64,000 nt of DNA, taken from assembly GCF_949628265.1 (NCBI RefSeq), contig NC_088786.1, positions 32,385,681 to 32,449,680 on the forward strand, in the 5' to 3' direction. The notes under the pieces are model-generated. The model was not told the origin of the DNA, did not search any database, and saw only the letters and a program-made list of their open reading frames with translations. This document shows, one piece after another, positions 12,993-24,443 of this stretch. Made by a program: the position numbers and the translations under genes. This stretch comes from Cloeon dipterum (taxonomy: Eukaryota > Arthropoda > Insecta > Ephemeroptera > Baetidae). Positions within the stretch are counted from its first letter, which is position 1. The number at the start of each line of letters is the position of its first letter.

Positions 12993-13653
12993 TCAGCTGT
13001 CCTCGTCTTCGTCGTCGTCATCTAAGGGCACCTCGTGCTTAATGTACGACGTGTAGACGTCATAACCGAGCGAGATGGTGTTATCGTACAAAACCCTGTA
13101 GCGCGTTGGCAGCCAGTAGAAGTTGATGACCTGCGCCGGCGGCCATATCATCCACTCAGCCGCGTACAGCATCCAACCCTTCTGCACGATCTCTTTCTTC
13201 ACCTTGGCTGGCTTGGTGTGCTCCAAGACGCCGAGGGTAATAAAGAAAGCCGATATGCAGATGGGCGAAAACAAAATCTGGTCCACCACCACCTTCTGCA
13301 CGACCCTCCTGAGGGTTCGCCCGGGCATTCTGTGGTCCAGGAATTGGTACCAAAAATGACAGATGACGCCGATGGGCAGGCCGGTAAGGGCCATGTTGCG
13401 CGTCCGCACGGGGTCCCACCGCTCCTGCTTCTTCTGCAGCACCTCATAGTTCTGCTGGAGGACGTCGCCGACTCCTGAAAGACCCAACGAAATGGTCGCG
13501 TTCGTAACCAGCAGATACCTTAAAGGTTGACAGGAATTCGTAAGCATGGGAAAATATATTTCCAATTAAAATGGCTCACTTTCGAAAGGCTATTCTGCCG
13601 AACTGTCGGCATCTCCGGACGAACTCTGTCCGAAACAGAGCTGCAGACTGCAT
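12993..13653 (-). CDS. MPV17 / PMP22-family membrane protein, MPV17L2-like
   Basis: Two exons: 13580-13653 (MQSAALFRTEFVRRCRQFG...) and 12993-13518, separated by a 61-bp intron with a split Lys codon, giving about 199 aa. Family signatures are present: NATISLGLSGVGDVLQQ (first membrane helix), RTRNMALTGLPIGVICHFWY, the DQILFSPI motif, and WMIWPPAQVINFYWLPTRYR, the family W.P..Q..NF signature. The acidic end (DDDDEDEDS) is seen in insect MPV17L2-like proteins. Members sit in the inner mitochondrial membrane; MPV17L2 is linked to mitoribosome assembly. The upstream ATG at 13565 lies inside the intron and is a read-through artefact. Confidence 0.88.
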
Positions 13654-14846
13654 GGCGCGACTGGCACGATTGAACGCCAGCACGCAAGAATTTAGACGCG
13701 AACGGCCGAAATAATGTGGCGGCCGACCTTCACGCGGCGAAAACGGATTAGGCCAGCATCGATTCGAGGCAAGATGTCGACATGTTTCGGTAAAATTCGC
13801 AACCGAAAGAGTTGAAAAATGCGATGTCCTTCAATCCATGGTGGCCATGTTTGTTTTCTTTTTGTCTCAAGGTGACAGGTAGCGCCACACGTGGGGAAAA
13901 TGCGCGCGAAAGAGCACGCTCAAGCTGAAAGCTGAACAATGCCTCGCGAATAAGCGATAAATTGAACATTTAGGAAAAAGGTGAATTTGTAAAGTGAAAC
14001 CCTAAAAACTTAAAAGGGCAATGATGTCAAAAAATTCATCGTGGAGAAGCTTTTTTGAAATTTGTTTTGCAGTTTTTATCGGTTTATTGATCTACAAAAG
14101 TCGATATAAAATATACGTTAAAAATATTCACTACTATTAACTGGCATAACGTATGAGAATTTTGAAATTTGATAAGATATCCTCAGCCTACGCAAAATGA
14201 TCTTGATCTTGGCTCCTGCCTTATACGGACTAGAGAGCCAACCTCATTTCTCTTGTACAACTTAAGTGATGCGTTCTCAATAAATTTGGTTGAATAACTT
14301 GCTCGTTCGGTTTTTCATTCATTTTTATTTTTTAACATCAATAACGAACTCATTTTGAAACTCCTCCGCAGATTCTCCAGCTTTCAGCAATAAAAAGCGC
14401 ATATATTTTTCAATAACTACACTTAGTTTTTTCTCTCTCTTTTCTCCCTGCTATTTATACTTCATGCATATTATATTAATGCCCGTTTTAGATAACATTC
14501 AACAATATCTTTTTTATATCCAGCATTTAGTTTTGTTTCATAAACTTTGAAACGCCCGTCTTTTGAATTACATTGATTTAAATATAGATTATGACACTCA
14601 TTTATTATTTTACCGTTTTAAACTTGAGAGGGAATCAAAAAGAAACTTCGCTTTGGGCCAAAAAACTGCAGGAGTGCGTGTATGTTTGCGTGTGTCATCA
14701 ACTTCAGAATAAAAACCAGTTCAAAAAATATGTCAATATGTCAATTATTTATCCCCGTGTTTGTGCGAGTAGGCCTGTCTCGTGTGTGCGAATTGCAGAA
14801 TTGTAGAGTATTCGGAACGAATCGCAGGAGGGTGCTGAATGAGGGG
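13654..14846. other. Intergenic, MPV17L2-like / Nmdar1
   Basis: 1.2 kb of AT-rich DNA upstream of the MPV17L2-like gene and downstream of the Nmdar1 stop. It probably includes the Nmdar1 3' UTR. No gene or repeat is recognised. Confidence 0.45.
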
Positions 14847-17800
14847 TTAGTAAGGAACGGAGCTCTCGGGGTCGATGACCTCCTCGTCGGCGCTGCTGTT
14901 GCGGTGGCCGCGGAGGCGGAGGGGCGACGAGAGGGGCGACGGCCAGCCGGAGCCGCCGGCGGCCAGGTACTGGAGGCCCTCGACGGACAGCCGCTCGACG
15001 CCGTTGGGGCCGTACTTGCGCCGCTCGGCCGTCGCGCGCAGCGTCTTCCGCTTCTGCGAACACACAGGGGTGCGCACCCTCTCACTCATTTCGATAGCGT
15101 CCATCTCGCACGCATGCAGAATAATAACAACACCAAGAGATACTTTTCGAACAGGGTGTGTGGAACCAAAATAGCAGGGTTTCAGAGCGAGACTTGCGGG
15201 AAATCAACAGATAAAGGAAAAGAACGCAAAAAGTTTGGTTTGCCAACTGTCGATTTATTATAATTATAAGCCAACAGACACAACTGATTGCGGAAATAAT
15301 TATTTGTGGATTATTAATATGTAGGGCTGTGAATTTTAGATGGATTTTATTGGAAAATATTCAACTGTATTTTTATACCGTTTTCCCGCTCAAATTAGAC
15401 GGTTTGTGGGCCGATTTAAACGCGTTTTCGAGACATCGTTTCAGTCCAATGAGCAAATGATTATACGGTTATTAAAATTACGGGTTTGTCCCAATTTAAG
15501 GAGCACAATACTAAATTCACAAATTTTAAAGAGGTACAGAAATAAAAATTTTGATTGGTCCATATATTTCCGTCTAAACTGTAAAATAGTATAAAAAAAC
15601 AAAGGGCGATTATTTTCTTTCTCTTTTGAGAATGAATCAAAACATTTTTTAATCATACTTGAGCACTAATTTGGTTTTATAATAAATTTTTTTCCATTAT
15701 TGCACCAAAACGAACAAGAAGTGATTTTTCCATGTTGCAAAGATCTGTGAAAAGATTTGAAATTGATCTCAATGTTTCTTAAAATTAACCAAAACGAGGA
15801 CAAAGTTTTGTATTTTTTTAACAGGTTTAAAATTTCAACAAATCTATACTTTCCCAAGCGTAAAATTTTTTAAAATAGACTGAAAAACTGATGAAAAATA
15901 ATTGAACTTACAATCCCGCTAAAAAAATCAATGCGGGAGAGGGAAAAAGTGCACGTTTCCTTAGTTTTAAAACAATTTCGGACTGATTTGAGACGCATTT
16001 TAGACGCCTTTTAGTCGGATTAGGCAGTTTCAGACGGGTTCAAAATAATTTTTAAATAATAAAATGGCTTTAAATTGCATTATTTGTGCTCATTTATTGG
16101 TTCCGCAACGATTGAAAGCTCAGAAAAAATCGTCTATCGTCTAAATTTCACAGCCCTATTAAATATGTGTATGAATTACACGGCGTGTGTGTGCCTTGCG
16201 GCTCGCTTTTACATTTATTCTGGTAAAATATTTTATCTTTTTTATTTGGAATAGTGGAATCCGACTGATCTACTCACAGCGAGTTTTTTTTATTAATTTT
16301 AAAACAGTTTTTATGCGTGCTGATATACGACGGTTTCTTGCAGGTATTTTCAACCTGTTTGGATTTAAGCGGCAGCTATTATAGTGGCACCGGTGGATTT
16401 AGAAATCGAGAGATTTATACACTTTTTAAATTAGAATTCACACCAATCGCGAAAGCCCCTAGTGTACGAAGCCGCGAACTGCACCACTGTATATTTTCGA
16501 ATTTATGGTAAGACTAAATTTTGCTGCTGTGCATTCAGCCCTTTAAACGCTCTCTTTTTATCTCCAAAAAGACTAAAATATAGGCAAAGCTAAAGAAACG
16601 GGAAAAAAACCTTTGCTGACATTTATTCCACGGCAATTGGTTGCACCGATATGTTTTTCAGTATATTAAAAGAAATCATTTCGAGAACAGAATACGCATC
16701 AGCAGGATTGAGTCTTAAATCGCAGGGGAAGTTCATTAAAATAGAAAGCAACCGCTGGCACCATTTATTGGTGGCTTCGAACACTAGGGAATTAAATAAA
16801 CAGATTATTTAAGCGTCAAACTCGCACCCGGTGCTGACACTCAATAGCAGCGACTTTTTATCTTAAAACGAACGTTTATATTCCTACGTTAAGTTGCAGG
16901 AAACGTGGCCTCGGATTCCACTGGATGCAACAGAGAACGGAATAATTATAATTTTATTTATGTAAATTGGTTCTTAACACTCTTCGTCTCAAAATACTCC
17001 GTCACTGCCTGCATTTGTGTATTTTTATAACAGTTCTTTTTTCGGTTTGAAAGACGTACGCGCGCTTAATATGCCCTCCGCAGATTTCAGCAGGCTCCCA
17101 ACTCTCTTTCTATAAAAAGTTATTGTCCACTACGCTAACTTTATTGTTCTGGTTGGAGTTTTTCGCCAATTTGAGCAATCGTTTTGGTAATCCTTCAGAG
17201 TTAAGATTTGGTATTTCAATATGGAGGGACCTTGCGTTCAACTACTTTTGTTTTAAATCACTATGTTTATCTTTTCCTCTTTTTTTTTCTTTAATATTTT
17301 CACAAGCCATTATGCTGATGAATGAGAGTGTCCTGCCAAAATTTCAAAATTTCCTTGTTCCTAAATACTGGTGTTTGTTTGATGCGGTTAAAATTGGTGC
17401 AAAAAGCAGAAAGTATGAGCGGAATATGCCTCAAGAAGCGGAAAGACGGAAGAAAGTTGAAATTAGAACAAAGCATGCGGATGTACATGCAAAGCAGCAT
17501 TCCATAAAATTGAAGCACATCAATGCGATATCGCATAATAATTGTAACACAGCACCTACGCGCGTTAATTTCTAGCACTAAAGCGTTTACACGTTTATCT
17601 TTATCGTATTTAGTTAAAAGCTGTTTATGCACACTTAATTTTATGCGGATTGTACTCCAAGAAAAATGTAATTGGTTCCAAGAAAGAAAAATGTTTTTTC
17701 AACAGCAAATGAACGGAAAGGATGAGACTAAATAATGACAACGCGAGGCAACTCTTAGGATGTTGGTTAGCGGTGAATTAATTAAATTAGCGCATTTATT

Positions 17801-20800
17801 TAATTAAATTATTAGATTTTTGATTAATTTTTTTCTGGAAAGTGCAAGAAATTTTCGGTCTATATGAGATTAAATCTGCTTTTGGAACATAAAATTTACT
17901 GCGAGCCCAAAGCGAACCATTAAAAGAAAATTTTGGTGTTTTCCTAGACGTCAAAAATTACCCATTCACCGAATTGAAACAAATTTAAAGCTCAGTAAAT
18001 CAAAAAATTTAACCATATAAATTTCAAAAAGCTACACAAAATTCCTGATATGAATTTTTTCTTGTCAAAAAATCGTAAGAGTTCCCTTTTAAGAAATATT
18101 TAAGTTTTGAACCTTTAAACAAAATTTAAAAATATTTGCAATTTACAGCGAAAAACCAAAATGGTGATCGTCTCATCCACAGAAAAAATGCCATGCGTTT
18201 ATTTATGATCTAAATGTTAGTGAGAGCCATTGATATTTAGCGTGTATAGTTTTTAGTTTTATGAATCCCGGTGGAAAGGAGCTGCGTATACTTGATGTGC
18301 AGTTTCGAACGGAATAATTATATCAGAGTTAAGGAATCAGTATTTGCTGAGGATGTGCGCGCGAATGAGCCTTCGCCGGTGCTTTACCTCAATCACGCCG
18401 CGCCACTTGTCGGCCGCGTGGCGCGCCAGCTCCATGCGTTTCTGCTTGCGAATCTGATGCTTCTTGTAGGCCATCTCGATGACAATCAGGGCCACCCCGC
18501 CGATGATGCCAGCCCCCACCAGGATGAACACGCCCGCCATGTTTTTCAGCCCGAGGGTGTTCGGCGTTTTCTCGTCCCCTTCGCAATGCTGCGTGTTGCC
18601 CAGAAATATCCATTTGTTGTCCAACGACTCCATAAAGCCACCTGAAATACAAATTTTGTTAAAGTTTGAATAAAATACACTGAAACCGGCGTTGAGAAAA
18701 ATAATTTATATTGTTCGAAAAATTTAAAAAATATTTTTTTCGTATTTTTTGTAACGTTTCTCCAATGATTTACTAACTAATTCCCTAATGGTCGCAATCA
18801 TTCATTCACGAACAGGTTTTTCCTTGATTTTTTAATATTATTTTGCTTCGGAAAACTCAGGGTTCTTTTTTTTCTTCTCAGGGTGAACTTAAAAACTCTG
18901 TTAGATCTTACCATTTTCTTAGAGAAAAAACAGTGCAGTTTCGATTATTATAGAATTTATTGTCAAGCAAACTTTATATTAATTGACCGCTGAATGTCAC
19001 CAAACGATTTTTTTTAAATTAAAACTGAAAATATTAACTCTCCTAATTAATAAAATTAGCAAAAATATTTTGCCACGCCCAGGAAACGAAAGGATTCAAA
19101 GTAATTGTGCTAGCAAACTGCTATTTCATCTGAATTAAAATTAATAATTTTCCATCAGTCAAGGAAGAAATTTAAATATCACTACAGAAATGGAGAACTC
19201 ACTTTCATGGGCGTCCAGTATGTGCAGAGTAATAGAGTCAGTCCACGCTGACCCTTTCTGCAGGCCAATGCCGTACCCTGAGCGACCGAAAAGCTCTCCA
19301 GCGGTCACGAGCTCGCAGTCCTGGGCAGCCTCAAACTCGAGCCTCGAGCTGTCCCATATGAAAGCCATCAACTTCCTACAGAGCAACACCGTTTTTAAAA
19401 ATAGGACCGAATTAAAAATTTAACCCTTCGCGCACCTGTCTTTCACGTCCTTGATGGCTTGCTCGGCGGTGTCGTAGTTGTTGGCCTCCATCGAGCGGTA
19501 CATGTTGGACAACTCGACCTGCCGCCTGAAGTACATGTCCACGGCCGATCCTTTCACGGTGGCGCACGTCAGGTTCTCCATGGTGTTCCTCAGCTGAAAG
19601 CGAACAGCAGTTAATGTCTCAGTCGAAACCCTGACGCGGGTCTTACCCTGGCGTCGTTGATGCCTGTTAGCTTGGTCTTGGGCCGCTCGAGCACGAGGAA
19701 GGCGGCCAGGTTGGCGGTGTACGAGGCGACGATGATCATGGCGAAGCCGGCCCACACCATGCCCAGCACGCGCGCCGAGAAGCTGCGCGGCGTTCCCTCG
19801 CCGATGCCGCTGTTGAGCAGCACACCCCACGCGAACCAGATGGCACTCGACAGGTTCAAAGCGTCTTCCTCCGTCCCGTCTGAGTTGGCCAGCTTGAAGC
19901 GGCCAAACGGAGAAAATCTAAATAAGAAAAATTTGTATACATAAAAATTATTTTACAAAGATCTAATTAGAAAATAGGAGAATTTTTGCTATGTGAATTT
20001 CACCTGTCGAGGAGGTAGAGGACAAGGGCGACGACGTGCACGGACACCATGACCAGTATCCAGAGGGTGTTGCTGAAGGGCTGCAAGAACGACACGAGGG
20101 TCGAGCTGCGGGATGGCTTTTTCTCCAGGATCGTGATTCCTTGGTACTTGAACGGCTTGCTGAACTCGATGTACTCGGCGCGCTCCGGATTGATGGTCAG
20201 AGGGGCGACTATCATGTCCGCGCGGTCGTTGACCACCTCACCGATCAGTCCGGTCCACTCTTTTTTCCCTCCGACTGCAAGACGTCAGCGTTAAAAATCA
20301 TGGAGAGACCAGAGATATATTTCATTACTTGAGTTATTTCTAACGATGTGGGAACCGAATTGGCCGTCGGGTGAGAGAGCCAGGTTGAAGGTGAAATTTA
20401 TTTTCGAGGACAAGTGCAGCAGCAGGTCGATGCAGTAGCCTTTGCAGCAGAACATCCGTTCTGGATCTAGAATTGGCGAAAATCAGGTGTTTTTTTGGTG
20501 ATAAATAGAGCTGAAATAACCAACCGTGCTCATTGGTGGTGTTAAACAGAGGACATCTCACTTCATCCGGCAGACAATCAGGAGTGTCTAAGTTGGTGAG
20601 CTCGCGAACGTACACGAACGGCTTCTCTTCGATGGTGAGCACCTGCAATTTAACAAAATTTAATATATTGTTAAATTATTTCTCCTGCCTGACCTTCAGG
20701 TGCGTGGGAAGGATGTAACCCTTTGGCTTCGTTCTTGATCGCCCTGGCCACACAACCTTTCTCTCGTTCAATCGCAAAGACATTCGGTCCAAGTCCTTTT

Positions 20801-22591
20801 AATGATTAAATTAATTTATAAATAAAAAAATTAAATTTCATTGTGCCTACCCGATGGAAAAAGTATCTGCCGACCGAGACCTGCTTCTGGTCTTCTTGAA
20901 CGTTGATTATATCGTACTCGGCAAACATCCTATCACCATTATCATCAAAAGCCACTTTCCCAGTCGCGCCTTTAAACAGCACTTGCCGCCGGATGTAGCT
21001 GAAAAGTAGCATAATAATTCACTCTGCTCTCGAGCTTGAAATTGCATCGCGCTTACTCAAAGAGGGTTTTCCCGGTCTCCCAAATGGTGGCAGAGTCGTC
21101 GCAATTTGCCGGCGCCTCTGTGATGTTGACAGTCTTGTTCATTTCTTTGATCGCCGACGCCAGGACGTAGCTAAAGAATTAATAAAAAATTGTTCTTTAA
21201 AAAACAAATATGTCTTACATGCTGTCCTGGATGTGGTCAAACTCGCTGGTGGCGTTGATCAAGCGCAGGGCAAGCGCCCCCTCAGGCACATTTTTTGCCA
21301 TCAGGGCCTGCTCCGTTAGAATCCAAACGTGCCCGTCTTCCGTCATGTTTTTGGATGCCGCCTCCCGGAAAATAACCTCAGCGTCCTCATGCCTACTGAA
21401 TAAATTAATAATAATGTTGAAAAACGGAATTTTACCCTGAATACAGAAGATAGACCCTGGCTTGGGTGCCCTTGAGCTCGTTCAGTTGGTCTGCAAAGCT
21501 GTCCAGGCCTGGTTCAAACTCGATGACCAACTCAACCTTTGTGCAGAATTTTAAGTAAAATTTGGACGTGAACTGTCTAAAACTCACATTGACCCTGACT
21601 TCGACATCGTCCTCGGAAGACTGTGAGGCGGTCTGGAAGCGGCCCAAAAGGGCGCGGCCGTCGGTGTCCGAGCTGTGGATGAAGATGACCTTGATGAACG
21701 CGTAGTGGTTCAGCAGCTCGACCCAAACGTCGGCCTGGTGCGAGTACGGCGGCACGGTGCGCAGAAACGACACGTGGATGTTCTGCACGATATTAATTAT
21801 TTCCAATTTGTTTTTTTTTATAATTTTTATTTACCTTGTCGGAAAAGGCCGAATCGCGGCTAGAAATGCCAATGACAGGAATGTGATAGAAGCCGCTGGT
21901 GTAGGACACCGCCGCTGGCGAAAGGTCGCCGATTAAAGGGTGTGACACGATTACAGCATACACCTTTAAATATTTTTATTTTTTAGTTCCAAGAGAAGAG
22001 TTTTCATGATTACTATCGGAATACCCGCTTGGAGATGAGATTTTTGCAAACGTTGAGCGCGGTGCGGATTGGATTCTGGTCCATTTGAATCGCTTCGGCT
22101 CTGTACGTGTTGCCTCGCTGCACATACTCGTTGTTGAAGTTCAAATGCTGGAAATAAATTTCTCTTTAATTTTGTTACAAGAACTGGCATTCATATGAGG
22201 AGCGATTTGCTTGGCTACACTTCAAGGCGGAGAAAAAGAAAACAAGGCTAGCTGTAGAGGCGCATCAAGTGATGCGAGACCAGAGCAAAGAGATCATTGG
22301 AATCAGATAGAACAAGCAACTCTCTACCTGCTGATCGCTTCAAAGGCCGTGCCAAACAAAAATAAAACTAACCAAGCAAAGAAAATAAAAAAAAATTAAA
22401 ATAATAAAAAAACTGACCGCGATGATCTTCTCGAAATGCGCGGCGCTCTCGTTGCCGCTGAGCACGCCGCCGATGTTGAAGAGGCTTGGGTTCTTGGTGT
22501 TCTGGTTGAACGGCCGTCGATCGGGGCTCGCCGCCAGGGCCCCCGCCAGGGGTCCCAGCAGGCCCAGCAGCCAGCACAGCCGACGCAGCAT
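14847..22591 (-). CDS. Nmdar1: NMDA-type ionotropic glutamate receptor subunit 1
   Basis: Obligatory glycine/D-serine-binding subunit of the NMDA receptor, a postsynaptic cation channel. The 17 coding exons run from 22418-22591 (signal peptide [20 protein letters not shown]) to 14847-15053 and are all in phase, for 950 aa. Seen in order: N-terminal domain; S1 with [20 protein letters not shown]1 ([20 protein letters not shown]); the pore loop [19 protein letters not shown] with the Asn filter residue; M3 [13 protein letters not shown]2 with [13 protein letters not shown] and the AFIWDS Asp; M4 ([23 protein letters not shown]); and a basic C-tail. The last intron is 3.3 kb. Exons 22025-22147, 21835-21963, 21588-21782, 21436-21536, 21219-21395, 21057-21170, 20851-20998, 20694-20795, 20525-20642, 20329-20466, 20004-20274, 19647-19917, 19436-19593, 19203-19375 and 18388-18641 lie between. 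Confidence 0.96.
15322..16158. mobile_element. Non-autonomous hAT-like DNA transposon in the Nmdar1 last intron
   Basis: The ends are inverted copies of TAGGGCTGTGAA(A)TTTAGA: 15322 onward, and the reverse complement ending at 16158. Flanking octamers TTAATATG and TTAAATAT resemble a decayed 8-bp target duplication. The 837-bp interior is AT-rich with no transposase frame. hAT assignment rests on terminal sequence style and duplication length only. Confidence 0.55.
16439..16789. mobile_element. Decayed foldback element flanked by AATT
   Basis: Inverted ends share the block CCCTAGTGTTCGAAGCC (left copy 16456 onward, right copy inverted near 16771-16787), and both sides abut AATT. The right arm resembles, over about 130 bp, an arm of the element at 52312-52738 (shared CTGCGATTT...ACTCAATC stretch). 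It is older and more diverged than that copy. Confidence 0.55.
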
Positions 22592-23005
22592 CTCGCCGTC
22601 CTCGCCGCGCGCTGACCGACTGAGCACCTCGGCCTGCGCTGCGAGATCAATAGGCCGCCGCCCTGTGCAGCATCCCTCGCGCAAGCGCCCCCTGCCCGCA
22701 CCCCCGTCGTGGTTACCTCACGGACGACCTTCCCAAATCCAATTTGTTTGTTTTTGCTCGGCGGCTGTGGCGGCGGCGGCCCAAAACGAAATCAACAACG
22801 CCTGCAGGTTGAGACGCACGCAACCCGCTCGGTACCGAGGTGGCGCGGGTTGCATATTGTGTCATTTCAGCCTTTTTATTGTTAATTGTTAATTGTAAAT
22901 AAATGCCTTAACAGATTTTATATATATTATAAATATTGTTGGTTATGGCTAATAATCAACAATAAAATCGATAATATCTCACAATAATTATCACTCCCTT
23001 GTCAG
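22592..23005. other. Nmdar1 upstream region
   Basis: A GC-rich 5' flank (22592-22850) directly upstream of the Nmdar1 start passes into AT-rich sequence. It probably contains the 5' UTR and promoter; no core promoter element stands out. Confidence 0.4.
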
Positions 23006-23597
23006 TTTATCTCAATTAAAAAAGATACTCGTACTATACTAAGGGATGCTACTCAATGCAACGCAGACCATTTGAGAAATCATCAAAAACAAACGTTGAG
23101 CAAATTTTTCAAAAACGTTTTAAGCGATTGCCAAAATGTCCTAGAAAAAACACAAAACATTCAACAATTCTCTTTTGTATTAGCTCACGTATTTTTTTTT
23201 AAATTCCGTGTTATAACTCATGCAACGATTTATACTATTTGAGAAATTGTTAGAATTGAACGCCACGCGTTTTTGTCCGATGCAAGCTGCCAGCTTAAAA
23301 CCTGGCTGAGTTAGTGTTGGAGATTGACGCGACAGAGATGTTCGCTCTCCGTGAGGTGAGGGACTCGTTGCACTAAAGGCTAGCTGACGAGGGTTTAATA
23401 CCCGAAACGGCTGTCCTAGTCACGGGTGTTTGGCGACAATGAATGTTTTGTGTTTTTTCTAGGACATTTTGGCAATCGCTTAAAATGTTTTTGAAAAATT
23501 CGCTTAACGTTTGTTTTTGATGATTTCTCAAATGGTCTGCGTTGCATTGAGTAGCATCCCTTAGTATAGTACGAGTATCTTTTTTAATTGAGATAAA
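23006..23597. mobile_element. Inverted-repeat element enclosing a hammerhead ribozyme
   Basis: Two arms, 23006-23163 and 23440-23597, are inverted copies of about 158 bp that differ at only a few positions. The 276-bp spacer carries a type I hammerhead motif near its right end. Hammerheads of this minimal form are known from Penelope-like elements, Schistosoma-type satellites and retrozymes, so this is probably a fragment or derivative of such an element. No reverse transcriptase or other frame is present, and no clear target duplication was found. Confidence 0.7.
23378..23421 (+). ncRNA. Hammerhead ribozyme, type I with minimal stem III
   Basis: All core positions are present in order: CTGACGA (23384-23390), GAAA (23404-23407) and the cleavage triplet GTC (23413-23415). 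Stem I is GGCTAG (23378-23383) with CTAGTC (23416-23421), including one G-U pair. Stem II is GGGT/ACCC closing a 5-nt loop (23391-23403). Stem III is AC/GT with a 4-nt loop GGCT (23407-23414). This layout matches the short-stem-III hammerheads of Schistosoma satellites and Penelope-like elements. Predicted cleavage is after C23415. Confidence 0.78.
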
Positions 23598-24277
23598 TAT
23601 TTTTGTTTGCACATGATTACCGTCGAATAATTTTTATCATTGGAATCACATGAACAAAGCCAAGAATTACAAGTCGATAATGAAATTGAGATTTCAAATT
23701 TTTCAATAGTTTTTACTGGAAGGATAATTTGAAATTGTTTTTACTTTATAATATTTAAAAATAAAGATTTCATGCCATTAAGAACTGAAAAACTTAAATG
23801 CTGATCTACCACAGTCATTATGAATTAAAAAGAAAGAGAAAAATCAACTCTAATGCCACTGCTTTTTAAAATAAATTGTAAATGGATGATATTATATTTT
23901 AATTTAATTTTTCAAACCCTCTGTATTGATTGGCGCAAAATATTATCTTTATAGAGGTTCAAATTGAGAAAAACGTTGAAGACCCAAAAATCGTGGGGGT
24001 TCCCTACTGGTTTTTACACAAAAAACTATGATTTGATGTATTTTTGCGCATTGCAACATTTGCGTCGCAGATCCAAAAGAGTAGTTCCGACAAACTTTAA
24101 ACACGCCCAGAAGCAGATCATTTGTCCTTCAGTTAGCCTTGACCACATCTGATTTTTCCAGTAAAACAAGAACCCTCTTTTTGTAAATAGTTAAAATGTA
24201 CTTTTAAATCTCAGCAAATATTCAATTTCCTGTACATACACATCTTTGCATTTTTTTCTGAGCTAAGGGTGCTACCC

Positions 24278-24363
<86 letters not shown>

Positions 24364-24443
24364 GCAAAAAAGGAAGACCAGGAAAATAGAATGCATTTTT
24401 TTATTCCGATTAAAAATCAGTTTCCAACAATTATAGTTCTTCC
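23598..24443. other. AT-rich intergenic DNA with a TA microsatellite
   Basis: No gene recognised. Positions about 24290-24362 are a nearly uninterrupted (TA)n tract. Confidence 0.5.
24290..24362. repeat. (TA)n microsatellite
   Basis: Alternating TA over about 70 bp with a short AAATATAAAA interruption near the middle. Confidence 0.9.
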
